From positions 1 to 64,000 of the forward strand of contig JAQPZY010000270.1 in the NCBI GenBank assembly GCA_029931535.1: DNA of 64,000 nucleotides, read 5' to 3'. A program made the translations under genes and the position numbers. Under the pieces are notes generated by a model. That model had not been told where the DNA came from and searched no databases. It saw nothing but the letters and a program-made list of their open reading frames with translations. Of the stretch, positions 9,389-22,089 are shown in pieces (position 1 is the first letter of the stretch; each line of letters opens with the position of its first letter). This DNA comes from Margaritifera margaritifera (lineage: Eukaryota; Mollusca; Bivalvia; Unionida; Margaritiferidae).

Positions 9389-11065
9389 GGCACATAGCTA
9401 TATGTGTAAGCTATCCCTATTTTAATAAGGAACATTTAGTAAAGTTTCTTGGGAACGTGAAAGGCCGATTCAAAATAAGTTCTGCATGGATGACCAAATT
9501 ATCATTATCATTAATAGATAAACAGATATACACATATCAATTCAATGACTATCTTGTTTTAGTGCATTTTTATACTGACATTTTAATAATAAATTTAAAA
9601 AGGATATATGCCTTTAATTGTATTTTCAGATTGAAAGTTGTCCGGAATGTACGGGTAGCTGATATTACTGAGTCTCGGTAAATAAGCTTATATTATCATG
9701 GTCTTAGACAGGATATATAATAGTTGAGTTTTGAGCATATTAATGATGTGATCTAGTATCTGATTGGCTAAACTTGTTACCTCTCTGTAGACTATGATGT
9801 GATCTAGTATCTGATTGGCTAAACTTGTTACCTCTCTATAGACTATTATGTGATCTAGTATCTGATTGGCTAAACTTGTTACTTCTCTATAGACTATTTT
9901 GTTTCTCCCGATTTCAACAAAACTTGGTAAATATAATCAATATATTGGATGCGTTTCTATTTTTAGCAATATCTATGCATATTAATTATGCCCTTTTCTT
10001 TGGAAAGAATGTTCATTAAAACAGGCTAAATCGACACGATAGAAAAGTTGGAAGATAGTTGCATTCTTACAATATCACATAAACATGCTTAGTGAAATGA
10101 TCAGCTCTTAAGTTATGTAAGCTGTGTTAGCAAAATCAGGACCATCTGGGACTCCTCTTTTTTTATTTTTATTTTTTTCTCCCATAGGTCAAAATATATG
10201 GACCTTATACTAATTTAAAATTCACACAAAATTTTAATTTTAGAAAACGGTTTGCTCTTTGTAAGTTAAATATACACCATGTCCGATAGGTGACGTACTT
10301 GTTTGGGCCTACATGTATCCCAAACTGGCAATAACATTCCAGGGGAAAGGATAATTGTGAATTTGATTTGCGTAAAAAAAATTGTAATGATGAATGGAAT
10401 CAGTTAGAGATATTATGCAGTCGATGTGAATGTTACGACGTATGTACAACAAATAAATTTATGTATAAGAGTCTGATTGTGTCCTCATGGTATTAATGTC
10501 AAATTCGTCATGTTTCACTTTCCACCCTTCCACAACTGATAAAAATTATCTGAAAAAAAGACACTATAGAAATAAAGATCACACGCAATGTTTATCGTCA
10601 TCACCATCATCATCATACTATCTCTCTCTTGCCTCTCAATCTCTCTTTTCCCGAATAGGTTCCCATTAAGAAAGAAAAAGAAACCAATGCCTTTTGTCTA
10701 GAGGGTGGGGAAAAAAAGAAAAAAAAAAAGAAAAAAACCACAAAAAAACCTCACAAATAATGTCATGCATGTTGGTTCTTTAAAAAACTTCATGGAAAAT
10801 ACGATTACTAATTACTGATACTCAGTCTTTGATAGGATTAAAAGGCACATGCGTATCAGTCTAAATAAAACACCGTTATTTAAAATCTGAAAATCTACAT
10901 TTGTATTGTGACCATAGTTATATATGCAGCTTCATATATTAAAAGGTGTACAAGAGTAACAACAAACACAACAGTTACTACTACTACAACTAGAACTAAT
11001 ACTACAATTGACGGTATCAACATAAAAATAAATTGTACTCAGTTTAGTTTCTACATCATACCTAC
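9389..11065. other. AT-rich non-coding DNA
   Basis: Apart from the 51-bp tandem repeat listed separately, I see no supported gene here. Frames are short and AT-biased, with A-rich stretches near 10700-10750 and a CT/CA-rich patch near 10600-10640. Confidence 0.6.
9745..9897. repeat. 51-bp tandem repeat, 3 copies
   Basis: Three adjacent copies start at 9745, 9796 and 9847. Each contains gatctagtatctgattggc and taaacttgttac, and they differ by only a few bases. Confidence 0.9.
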
Positions 11066-11201
11066 CTCGTAGCGTATGGCAGTCAGCATTGTTACATAGA
11101 TCGTAACCGCAGCATATATCGCAGATTCTATTGTCCCGTTTTGCATAACCATTCTCCTGATCTATATCTTTAAATGTCAGTTCCAACAAATATGTACATT
11201 G
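11066..11201 (-). CDS. Candidate internal exon with Ly6/three-finger-like CC..DLCN motif
   Basis: On the minus strand an acceptor-like ttgatttcag precedes position 11201 and a donor-like GTAGGT follows 11066, enclosing 136 bp. The frame starts QCTYLLELTFKDIDQENGYA and ends with ICDICCGYDLCNNADC. Two adjacent cysteines followed a few residues later by D-L-C-N is the C-terminal signature of Ly6/uPAR/three-finger and related molluscan extracellular modules. Cysteine density is high only inside the proposed exon. The exon would begin in phase 0 and end in phase 1 if the first full codon is CAA. No partner exon is found nearby, so it may be an orphan exon, part of a gene with long introns, or a relic. 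The alternative is a chance frame in AT-rich DNA, but the motif and both splice borders argue against that. Confidence 0.5.
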
Positions 11202-11511
11202 CTGAAATCAAGTTGAATGAACATAGCGAGACCAATTCATAATCATTTGATTGAAATACATGACCATATTCCATTTATTTTTGTTTGAAAAATTGCATGT
11301 GTAGACCGATATAATGTGATTTAAATTTAGACAAATAAAACATAGTAACATTCGTTTCCTTTATAATCTCCCAAACACAATTAAGATGTTTGCATTCAAG
11401 TGCGCTGAGAAAGACTGTACCTGGGTTGTATACATGAATCAATATATATATGGTCCCTGTTCAAAGTTTATACAGGCCATCATCCCTCTATTTTCAATAG
11501 AGACTATATGT

Positions 11512-11514
<3 letters not shown>

Positions 11515-11578
<64 letters not shown>
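11515..11578. repeat. (TA)n microsatellite
   Basis: An uninterrupted AT dinucleotide run of about 64 bp. The LINE fragment begins right after it, as is common where retroposons and microsatellites abut. Confidence 0.97.
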
Positions 11579-11581
<3 letters not shown>

Positions 11582-11589
11582 AGAAGTAC

Positions 11590-12440
11590 CGAAGGCAAAC
11601 AAGCTCATCAACCTTGGTGCCTTAAATACTAGAGTTGTCACAGGTAACCAGACATGGCCAGGAGTCATTGGGAAAAATGGGTTTGGCAAATGCAACAACA
11701 ACGGATTCCTCCTAATGCGCTGAACACGACCTCCTAATCACCAACACAGTCTTCTGCCTGCCAAATCGCAACAAGATGTCTTGAACACACCCACGCTGCA
11801 AGCTCTGGCATCTCATTGTTTACGTCACCGCCAGGAAAATAGATAGGCAGGATGTCTGAGTGACGAAGGTCATGAGAAGCGCAGAATGCTGCACTGACCA
11901 CAGGCTCATTACCTATAAGCTAAATATCCAGATTCAGCCTAGCAGATGACCAGCTCACTGTCTCCAAATTGAAACAGGAGAATAGGAAACGGGTATTTGA
12001 CGAAGAACTGTGCATCAAACTCAAAATAATTGATGCAAACTCAGAGGAAGCGTCTTCACTACCAGTACATAATATAACATCAACCATATTCCCAGTTCAA
12101 CAAGTGCACATGACTCCTTCCACGGAACTGAAATATTCCTGTTCTAACATCCAGGTGATGAGGTCAGAAGAGTGAACGGGCTATAATAACCACTTGTGAC
12201 CACACCCAAGAAGACTGTTGCTCACATACCAGACTCATACACCAATGTGCCACCTGTTACTCTGTGTAGAAAATATCCACCCTTGCCAAAGCTAAAAAGT
12301 CCAAACAAAACAGACTCTTAGCTCATTCCTCAGACCATGCAGATGAAATACAGATGGCTGGACCATGTGATGCAGGTGGCGGCTGCGAAACACTCCAGGA
12401 AGATGAGACAGCCTCCTGAGCTGCATATCATGGCAGCCGA
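11590..12440 (+). pseudogene. Non-LTR retrotransposon (LINE) fragment: endonuclease part and a C-terminal scrap
   Basis: From about 11612 one frame reads GALNTRVVTGNQTWPGVIGK, then GFGKCNNNGFLLMR. This corresponds to the GDFNARVG-type catalytic segment of the apurinic-like (EEP) endonuclease of LINEs. Here the usual D-F-N has become A-L-N. Further on, DNA at about 11740-11930 encodes the NTVF, DVRVTK-like and DHRLI-like segments in several frames. LKQENRKRVFDEELC follows at 11969. Near 12330-12410 a piece reads QMKYRWLDHVMQVAAAKHSR, resembling the C-terminal R-W-x-G-H-V motif after the reverse transcriptase. The reverse-transcriptase core is missing, so the copy is internally deleted and dead. 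Confidence 0.75.
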
Positions 12441-12469
12441 CAACCAGTCAATGTAGCACCAGGCAGAAA

Positions 12470-15050
12470 CGTGAAGCTCACTTCTCTGCTCCCTCTCTTT
12501 TATTACCAGACCCAGTATGTGGCCATGATTCGCCTTCTATTGATGTAGAGAAGAGCGCAGTGGAGATTCTAAAATCTGGACATATGTCTATTATCACCGT
12601 AGAACAGCATATGTACACACTTGCAAATCAAATCCAGTGGAGCTGGCCAACACGCCATGGTGAAGAGCACTTTGCTTTGATGTTTGGCGGGCTGCACATT
12701 AAGATGGCAGCTCTCAAGACACTTGGAGATCTTTTGGATGACTGTGACTGGACCAGTGCACTTTTACAAGCTGGCGTTGCCACATCCGGAACAGCGAACT
12801 CGTTTCAAAAGGCCTCCCATGTGACACGCACTCGACATGCTCATCATATTACAGCTAGTGCACTGAATCTGCTCATGCAGAAAGTTTACACCCATTACCG
12901 CTGCAGCCTAGAAGAGCGAACAAATCTGATGTCCTTGGAAGACTGGTGTACTGACAGAGCTGTAGCAAGTCCAAAAATCCAGTTTTGGTTCATTATCCTC
13001 CAGCTGGAGCTTGAATTGATGATCTATGTGAAAGTAATATGATAGGCACATTTCTTACTCTATATTGATGCTTTAGCCAAGATCGTTCATGGTTCTTCGC
13101 TTTGGGCCACACCAATTATGCTAGGTGGATTCCAGTTGATCTACGTGACATGGTTACACTAGAAGTCAAACATCCTGATGTATTTACCACGTTTCTCAAA
13201 GAGAACCTTACTGTAAAGAAGACAGCACGTGCATTCTCTGTTATAGCTATAGACCAGGCCAACGAACAATGCCACAGTGAAAGGTGATGGCGGCGCTGTG
13301 GGTCTGACTGAAAACCCTGCAACCCTGCGGCGCTGGATGGTATCTAGACCCGAGATAGCCCGATTGATTGGATAGCTAGAAGCCTCAATGGCGAAGAGAA
13401 AGAAGACAGATATCCGGCATCATCAGCAGACGCCACATGCACAGACGGTTTTTACGCAAGATGTCAAGGGATGGTTAATCCATTCAGTGATGACAGCTGT
13501 AGCTGTGTTCTAAACATCTATCGTTGTAGATGTCGACTGAAGAGTGGGAGGTTGTTCCTCTTGATTGGATCAGTAATGGATTGTGTTTGGTTCACAAGGC
13601 GCTCTTTGACATAGGTGTCATACTGTTCTTGTCTAAGCGTTTAAATCTGCCGTACAGTGTTTATAACAGCTGGATCGGTAAGTTCTCTGCTGCATAGCAC
13701 AAGGAGGTCACATCCGCCATCCTGAAGAACGACTATTTCGTATACTCCAGGTTGTACGATGTGTCACAGATACGAGATGGAGACCTCGACGAGTTCTTTG
13801 CGCACGAAAACAGTTATGTCCACCGGCGTCATCACAAATAGGCAAGCTGAGAATTGGCGGGAAAAATCTGATTTGATGATTTGCTTGGAAGACATGGTCC
13901 CTGCACAATATAGTGCTCTCAATCCCACTGCTGAAGTCATTATCTTTGATGGGGCTGCTATCGTCAAGATGTTACGTCCTGGCCCTGCACAAACATTTAA
14001 TAATTACACAACGCAAGAGTATCAAATCCCAATTGCAGCTAGCAAGCCCGGAGGATGTTGTGTGGGATCAGTACCTTTGGTACAGTTTTAAAGCAGGTAT
14101 ACGAAGCAAGAGGGAGAAGGAGTTCGGAGACGCGTGGAACCAGTGCAGCAGCCATGGACAGTAACAAAGAAGTCATCAGCACACCTAACTCTAGTCTGCT
14201 ATGTACTCAGCCCTGAGGTGTGTCATGTCTTTCTCCATTCAATCATGAGGAGGCCGATACACGAATCCTTCTCCACGTGGGTGATACTGTGACACAATGG
14301 CATACCAAGGTGTTAATATGCACAGTTGACATGGATGTGGTAATTCTGGCAGTGACATTAGCCCAGCACCTCAATACCCTTGAGCTGTGGGCTGCCTTAG
14401 GAACTGGGAAGAACATTCGTTTCTTAGCAGCTCTATGAAATGGCCCGAACATTGGTTGCTTTGCAAATTTTTCATGCATTTACTGGCTGTGGCACTGTGT
14501 CATCCTTCAGAGGAAGAGGAAAGAAGACTGCATGGGACACCTGGAAAGCCTACGACGAAGTTACACTAGGATTATGTGCTTTGATTGCTACACCAGAGTC
14601 CATAGAAGACTGGTTGAAACAACTGGGGTGCTTTGTGGTCTTGCTATATGACCGTACCAGCAGCCAGGAGTGTGTAAACTAGACTTCACTCAGAAGGTGG
14701 AGCACTTTATGACCTTCCTCGGACAAAGGTAGCGCTAATCCAACACACAAAGAGGGCTGCGATCCAGGCTGGTCAATACTGGTCCCAGATGATGATTCTG
14801 GATCCTGAGCTTCCATCATCAAGTGAGTGGGTGTGGAACAAAACTGACAAATGTGGCTGGGAAATATGCTGGGCAGCTCACCAAAAGCTACGAAAGCTTG
14901 TCGTTAACTCATGCGCTGCAATTGCAAGAAGGGTTGCAGGGGACAGTGCATGTGCCGTAAGGCACGTATCCAGTGCACTGCCCTTTGTCAGTGTGGTGGA
15001 GAATGTGCTCGAATCTAACAGGTATGTTATGGAAACAATGTACATTTAAT
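12470..15050 (+). pseudogene. Decayed copy of a widespread, poorly characterised animal repeat-gene family with Cys-rich C-terminus
   Basis: An open frame runs from about 12470 to 13042 and includes FGGLHIKMAALKTLGDLLDD and TRTRHAHHITASALNLL. The protein continues in other frames with HTNYARWIPVDLRDM (13102 on), FSVIAIDQANEQ, GLTENPATLRRWM (about 13296), DGDLDEFFAHENS (about 13780) and IFDGAAIVKMLRPGPAQTFN (about 13950). Next come DVVWDQY (about 14052), FNHEEADTRILLHV (14238 on), ICTVDMDVVILAV, FHAFTGCG (about 14465), and finally CNCKKGCRGQCMCRKARIQC (about 14915-14975), a Cys-rich tail. This domain order matches a single-exon repeated family I know from molluscs and cnidarians, usually annotated only as uncharacterised. 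The EADTR...D-D-V part resembles a PIN/FEN-like acidic core, which is my inference. I do not know its established class. Several stops and shifts mean this copy is dead. Confidence 0.7.
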
Positions 15051-16535
15051 AGTATGTTATACAATTGTAATTGTTAAATATACTGTTTAATCTTGTATGC
15101 TTAATGTGTTTTTGCTCAAGAATTTATCCCATTTAATATGGTTAAACCTTATAATACGAAATAAGTCAATTATACAATCTTATATAATCATTGTACAATT
15201 GTTATAAATGCAAATATAATTGAAATAATACAACCTACTTAAGTTTGCAACCCCACAAGTGGATCCAGTCTATCAGATTAAGGGCAACATTTAAACAGAT
15301 GGCGGCCATCTTGGAAAATGGTGGCCATTTCCGCCCCAGGAAAAATCTCTAATGGCCCTTGAGCTAAATATCTTTCTTTGGACATACCCTAGCTGTATGC
15401 CAAATCTGATGCCTGTATCTCCAAACCCACAGTTCATTCATGTATCTGCTGCATTATTACCGGGTCACAAACATTTTGTAGTTTTCGAGTAAAATCAACA
15501 TTGCTAGAATAATTATGAACTTTTTCCATACATAACTATTAATGAGTTTCATCTCAGTTTTATGATCCATAATTTTACTTCCGACAAAATCAAAATTGTA
15601 TACATTTCATTTATTTGATACACACATTTATCGTTAGTGACATGCTTGAACTTGTTACCATGGACTATCCTCAGTCCATTATCTATGCACGTTTGCATAT
15701 AACCAAAGATGAGGCACCTGGCTTATAGTTATGTTACAGCAAAGTCGTTATTGGATGATAATCAAGGTCTCCTAAAGGGCCAATCAAATAACAAAGACAG
15801 ATGTATATATGGCTCTACTGCCAAAGCACATCTCATATGAAATGGTATCATGACTTTGGGTATTCCATACAAGCTGGTGTTAACATTTACAACCATGCGT
15901 TCTCTATGTTCTTTTTCTGTGCATATTTCCTTTTTCCTTTTTGTAGTCATTCGTGATATTATTATGCTGAACATGTATGGCATCTTCTTTAAATGTATCT
16001 CACCTTTTTCCCTCACACTTTTTCGAAGACACCAGAAGGGTTAGGAGATGCCACCCGTTAATATATTCAGGTGCATGTTAGCACGAGTGTACATATGGAT
16101 TTTTAAACAACTCCTTCTACACCTTCTAAGATAGAAACGTTACTTAGTATACAGTATATGACTATACTGTATTTTCCATTTCTTAAAAATCCCCAATTTG
16201 TTTAAAAATAACGCTCAACGTCGAACAAATATAATTAACATCTCAGTTAATTTATTGTTATTTGTCAGAAAAAATAAAAGTACTTTAAGCGAAACTTATT
16301 TTTCCATAGAAGTGTATAGCCCTCCGTTGATAAGAATACAAGTTGTGTACTGTTTGCAATCAGTAGTCGCACTAATGTTTCTTGTAGGTATCATGATATT
16401 CTTGTAAATACTGTATTTCAATTTAAAACATTTTTTATATAATTAATTTCATCTCAGTTTTACAATCCATATTTTTAATCTGATAAAACAAAAATTGCAT
16501 AAGTTTAATTTATTTTATACTCACATTTTACTGAG
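15050..16535. other. Non-coding DNA with a direct repeat pair; possible 3' tail of the preceding element
   Basis: No gene is supported. A GGCGGCCATCTTGG-type stretch lies at about 15300-15330, a kind of sequence I associate with the 3' flank of such repeat genes. A segment of about 95 bp at 15535-15630 (tttcatctcagtttta and following) recurs with moderate divergence at 16440-16530, roughly 900 bp away. Confidence 0.45.
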
Positions 16536-16536
16536 G

Positions 16537-16537
<1 letters not shown>

Positions 16538-16581
<44 letters not shown>
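16538..16581. repeat. (ATT)n microsatellite
   Basis: About 14 ATT units in a row. Confidence 0.95.
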
Positions 16582-16583
<2 letters not shown>

Positions 16584-19500
16584 CATCTATTGATATTGCC
16601 AGACATTGTACTACATTATTCAAATTTTAATTCTGTGTGTGTACAATAGATATTCCGCTCTTCCCCGTGTTGACATCTATCCCGAAGTTTGAGCCATGCT
16701 GATAGGTTTGTTAGAATAAGAACTGCCCAAAGATGAAATGTCAGTTTACATTTGTCTTTTCAGTTCGAATAAGTATAACATGGTTATATGATCACGATCT
16801 CAATAGTCTCTAAGCGATGAACAGGAAGTTATGTCCGTTGGGGAGTAAGGATAGACCTCGGAGTGAATGTTAGTTCCACGGTATAAAATCTGTCTTTTGT
16901 CCCCCAGTAAGTGTGTATATCGTTGTGGAGGGTGGTGGAGGGGGATTTCACCAGTTATCAACTTATGACCTAGGAGTGCGGAATGTGTGTGTGTGGGGGG
17001 GGGGGGGGCTAAGTCTATGCGTGTAGGGGTGGACTCCGGAGGCAATGTATATTATACGTACAAGTAGTAGATATAGTTTTATAACTGGACCGTATTGGAA
17101 ATTTAATTTATCTTTTTCTTTCCCCTGCGCTTCGTCCACGCGCAAATAAATACATAAATACCAAGAAAATTACAGAAATTAAAACTCCTGTTATATCATT
17201 GTTGTCACTATACTGACATTTCTGGACCTTGCCTGACTCGGTGAGATTATTCCGCAAACTAAAAGTTACTAGATCAATCAGAATATGAACACAAATAGCT
17301 CACACACAAAAATAATGATTATTTTACACATCATAAATAATGGTACAAAGCTACACTGTAGTGAGTTCAGCAGTTTTCAGAAAGGTGATAAAAAAATTTC
17401 ATGAACTTAACATCTAAGAAACAATCAGTATCTTCAACTAATGACTATTTGCTTACAAGCTAAAAAGTGTGGTCAGAGCTAGTTGTATCAATAAATTGCA
17501 TTGAAAAAAATAAAAGTATCAACTTGCTGATTTCAAACATGAAAAATATAATCCTGTGTTACAGAAAAGATGCAGATTTGCAGATATCATTTAATGATGA
17601 TGACATTAAAATAAGCACGATTGTTCATGGCGTGAAAATGAGGTTTCAACAAAACGGAAACTGTACGCAAATTACGCGGATACTTATGGATACATACAAA
17701 TCAATTATTTTTAAAATCTCATAACATCCAACATTTGCTGATTAATAGCTTGATCCTTTTACAAACTTACAAGCAGTGATGTTTCTACCGATGATTTATT
17801 TTGAGCATTTTTTCAGAATTCTAGATTAACTTTCTAAATTGGAGACTAGAAAGCAACGTGATCCAAAATAAGCCAAAGCAAATGCTTTATATAAATTTTC
17901 ATAACATAGCCAGTGATCAATATTTCTACAATAGTTTTTGTTTTCATATATATTTTTGTTGCACATAAATCTTAATTAATTTTATTCTTGTGAAAAATGG
18001 CCTTAGAAGCCAGACCAGGGAATGTTTAGAAAATGTCTTGTATGTGCTCTGAGATTGCAAAAATATTCCAGATAGACCACCAATAACTTCTGTCGACCTT
18101 TTCCAGTGTTCTATGACATGATCTGTAATTATTGCATACAATCCTATACCTAAATTGAACTGAGATATATGAATTGTTCGATAATCGATAGGGCAGGGCT
18201 TCAAACATATTTATTTCTGCGTTATAGAAGTGGGGGCATTCTAGAGTACTGGAGCTTATTAGCAAAACAAAGAATATATGCAATTTATGCACCATCTTTG
18301 GTGGCTGTTATAAATGATAGGTGTGTCACGAAATTGTGTGTATTAAAATACCTTTGTATAATATATGAATGAAAATGTACATGGATTCCGTTGCCGCGTA
18401 CAGCGTTAACCGGGGATGTATGTTTTAGCCTTAGCTATTTCAAAATACTGAGTTCCATTCACCCACTGATGCACAAACAAAGTGCCGGCAGTGAGAAACC
18501 CGATTACCTCGAGTTATGCGGCTGTGAATTTGACCACAACCAGGTTACTTATGGCCCTCATGTTCTCTATATCGTCACAAAAAAGATGTATTGTCAAGAA
18601 TCTGTCCACTTTACAGAAGCAATCTTCAGCTGGAGAAGTATGTAAAAATGTAAATTGTACAATGTACCAACACCACTAACAGCATATTCTAGTCTAACTT
18701 GTGAATCTTAACAATATTGCCGCAATCTGATTGTAATGTTTTCATTGAATCAAATCCTTGTTCGCCCAGAATTAATGTTTCAAAAATCTTTTTAAGTGTC
18801 TTGAAGAGTTGGGATAGGCTGTTTGATGCATGTTCTGCATTGAACTTGTACATCTAAAACACAGATCACATAAGACGTGATGCTTGATTGAATCTTTCTA
18901 ATGTCAAACAATTACTGTCCTGTAAAATGAAGTATATCCAACATAGTTCACTTTTTACCAATATGGTAATTTGACCAGCCAGCAATTTTCTGCAGTATTC
19001 AACAGTACCACGCCATAGTTGTAATGACGTTTGTGACCTTTTAGCACATCAGCAAGTGTAGGTTCTCCAAAACCCTGATGTACTGTTTTATGTTCTTCCG
19101 ATTCATTAAATATCAAGTATTTATAGATTATATTAAATTGTTTCCGATTTAAGTTGTGGTTGCATTAAAAACTTGTTCATCAGGTAATGGTATTAATAAT
19201 AGCTTTATTTACTGAGGGTGACAATTAGCTTCGTGGACTTAATCTACATTGTGGTTTTGCACAGTTTGAATGAAATCGAGATCTACTGACAGGCACCTAT
19301 AAAGGTTCATATTCTGCTGACCTTTGGAATTCCAGATCCACTTACTTTCAGTAACTTATCAGATAAAGCACTGCTTTTTAAGAAGATGTATCGTTAGAAA
19401 CATTATGTTCCAAATGAAGCTTTTCATTTTCCTAATTGTGAAAACTGTAATTTGATTGGTGAATCAAAAGATCAACAGAACATACTTTGCATCGGTGTTC

Positions 19501-20960
19501 ATCAGATCTCAATTATGTCAGAGATCTTAATTTTAATCAGATTATGGCATTGCACATTCAGACAACAGATTTTGTACTGGAAGAACTAGTAAAAATGAAA
19601 CCTGTATACTTATTTTACTGACTCTGGTACACTTCAATCTGTTAATGCCAATAACATACACCAGATACAGGTGTTGCCATCCATACATCCCAGTTGATTC
19701 TACCATAATTTCATATCACGTACAGAATCCATTAAAGTGTCATCACTGTCAAATCTTAAAATATAGTTGTCAAAATGTTTAGCAGTTTGTATGTGATAGA
19801 GTTGTTGTTAGTGAAGCAGATTTTCATCTCTTTAAATATTTGAGCAATGCCTCCATTATCTTAATTGTTAAACTGAATTTCTGGACAAGTATAAGGTGCA
19901 CTGCTTATCAATTATTTTTAAAATCAAAACTTCATTATTTGTCAAAACCCATTTACTCTTGTTTATTTGCTTATCCTCTCTTCTAATTATTGTATTAATT
20001 CATCTCTAGCTTCTTTATCTCTGTTTCGTATATTTCAGTTTCCTTTTCTGTATCTTCCAAGTTTTCTTCCATATATCTGTGCACTGTAGTTTTGCTTTGC
20101 AATGCATGCAGAATGAGAAATATTTTATCATCTTGTTCACTTACATTTAAACGTTTCACCATCATGGTTTCAAATATGTAATAAAAACCCATAGAATACT
20201 CACAATCACTCTTATGTCTATATATGCATCATTTACATATGTAATAAACAGTGTTGCACTGTTATTTACAAGCCATGATTTACATACAGTAATAAAAATA
20301 GTTAAAGTGGTGGGATTATTGATGATTGTAAAACTTTTTCTGTCAATTTGAAAACATTGATATTTTCGAGGGCATAATAAAATAGTTCCAGTAGATAATG
20401 AAACTGAGTGGATACCATCAGTAATTTTACCTAGTTTTGAAAGCCTTTGACAAGTCAATGCTCTTAAGAATATATAAGGATTAATAACAAGTTTGGAAGT
20501 TCATTGTATTTCAATTGGTGTCAACATAATTATATGTCATCAGTGACAGAACAGCATCATGACCAAGTTTGTGTAAAGAAACAAGTTCAGTGTGGTTTTG
20601 TCATTTATGAATAGCAGATATCAAGCAGATATGAGAAGTAAGCCTCAAGGTATGCAGCTAGATATGCAGATAATTGATGTACATTTGTTGCCTGTTATGC
20701 ATAAATCTCTCTCACATACACAGACAGATACCAAAATATAAGTAACTCTTTTTGGCTTAAATTATAGTAAAATGTGCATTTAAGTTTTTTATGTCATTGA
20801 TATAGTTGCATTTTGGATCACACACCCACAAACATACACACACAATTATTGTTATTTGGTACTTTGTTTCATCGTGTCTTCAGTTCAGAATGAAACATAC
20901 TAAAATGCACTTGAACAAAACCAAAATGCTGTTTAAAATTCAAATTTTCTTGGGGAGCAT
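16582..20960. other. AT-rich DNA without a supported gene
   Basis: I see only short frames on both strands and a G run at about 16998-17008. A minus-strand frame at 18295-18026 begins with a hydrophobic, signal-peptide-like stretch (MVHKLHIFFVLLISSS) but lacks any recognisable domain or conserved cysteine spacing. The rest is typical intergenic or intronic sequence. Confidence 0.5.
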
Positions 20961-20969
20961 GTACCATGG

Positions 20970-21021
20970 AGAGAGACAGAGACAGAGACAGAGACAGAGA
21001 AACAGAGAGAGAGAGAGAGAG
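20970..21021. repeat. (GAGACA)n/(GA)n microsatellite
   Basis: Four GAGACA hexamers run into a pure GA run. Confidence 0.95.
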
Positions 21022-21519
21022 AACTACAGACTTAAGGGGAAAAAGTTCTTGACATAAACACATGAACAATGGTGAGCATTATTTTTAAATGTCAGTCATG
21101 TAAACCTATTTGCATGCCATTTATACGACTTTTGCATTGTTAATAGTTATTTGCACTTCTCTGGCCCTATATTTTTATGTGAAAGTCTTGCTAGCACGAA
21201 TATACAACAACTGCTTGAGTAGATAAATATAATTTAATAGGCATTTACCTAGGTAAAAGTGGAGGATCCAATGATATTTTCACAACGTTATAACTATTCT
21301 GACATTTGTATTATTGTGAACGTTTTGTACTAACACGTTTTGTGAGATGCGCATTCTGCAAACACAAATCTAGTTTGCATTTAGCATTAATATTTAAGGA
21401 GTGATTGTTTGTCGAAACGACTAAAGCTATCCAATAGAGCCTTTTACTTGTCAACATTCCCATGTGAATGCGATATTGTAAACGATATTGTGGTATAATT
21501 TAGCTACAAATGGCAATTA

Positions 21520-21775
21520 ACATGATATGTGTGGTATAATTTTGCAACTATGTGGTACAAATGACACTACACATGATGTGTGGTATAATTTTGCAACTAT
21601 GTGGTACAAATGACATTACACATGATGTGTGGTATAATTTTGCAACTATGTGGTACAAATGACATTACACATGATGTGTGGTATAATTTTGCAACTATGT
21701 GGTACAAATGACATTACACATGATGTGTGGTATAATTTTGCAACTATGTGGTACAAATGACATTACACATGATAC
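21520..21775. repeat. 49-bp tandem repeat, about 5 copies
   Basis: Copies start at 21520, 21571, 21620, 21669 and 21718, and a partial one starts at 21767. Each contains gtggtataattttgcaacta and tgtggtacaaatgacatt. Central copies are nearly identical, the first is degenerate and 2 bp longer, and the last breaks off. Confidence 0.93.
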
Positions 21776-22089
21776 ACGTGGAATAATGTTGCTACTATAC
21801 AAATAGAATAGATACAATTTGTGTAAGTGATCAATATGCCCGAAATATTATTAGCTTCTTTCTCCAATTAAGTTGAATCTGATATCGAATATAGCGCAAT
21901 GAATTACGAGACAATATTTTTACAATATAGCAACTGATATGGATACTTGTATAATATCGACAAGCATCTGTGATTAATATTATGTATGATTTTGCTCTAC
22001 AATTAGTTATGTGCACATATTTATACTTAACTCTTAGGTGTTTGTATCATTAGACTTGAAATTTTTTCATGTATTAGTTCTCTGTAATT

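Noticed and set aside
18026..18295. Minus-strand 89-codon frame with a signal-peptide-like start
   Set aside because: The hydrophobic N-terminus is suggestive, but no domain, splice donor or cysteine pattern could be defended, and AT-rich DNA often yields such starts.
19995..20458. Two consecutive minus-strand frames (98 and 65 codons), one with a charged helical end
   Set aside because: They are in different frames with no recognisable family. A decayed transposon ORF is possible but cannot be supported.
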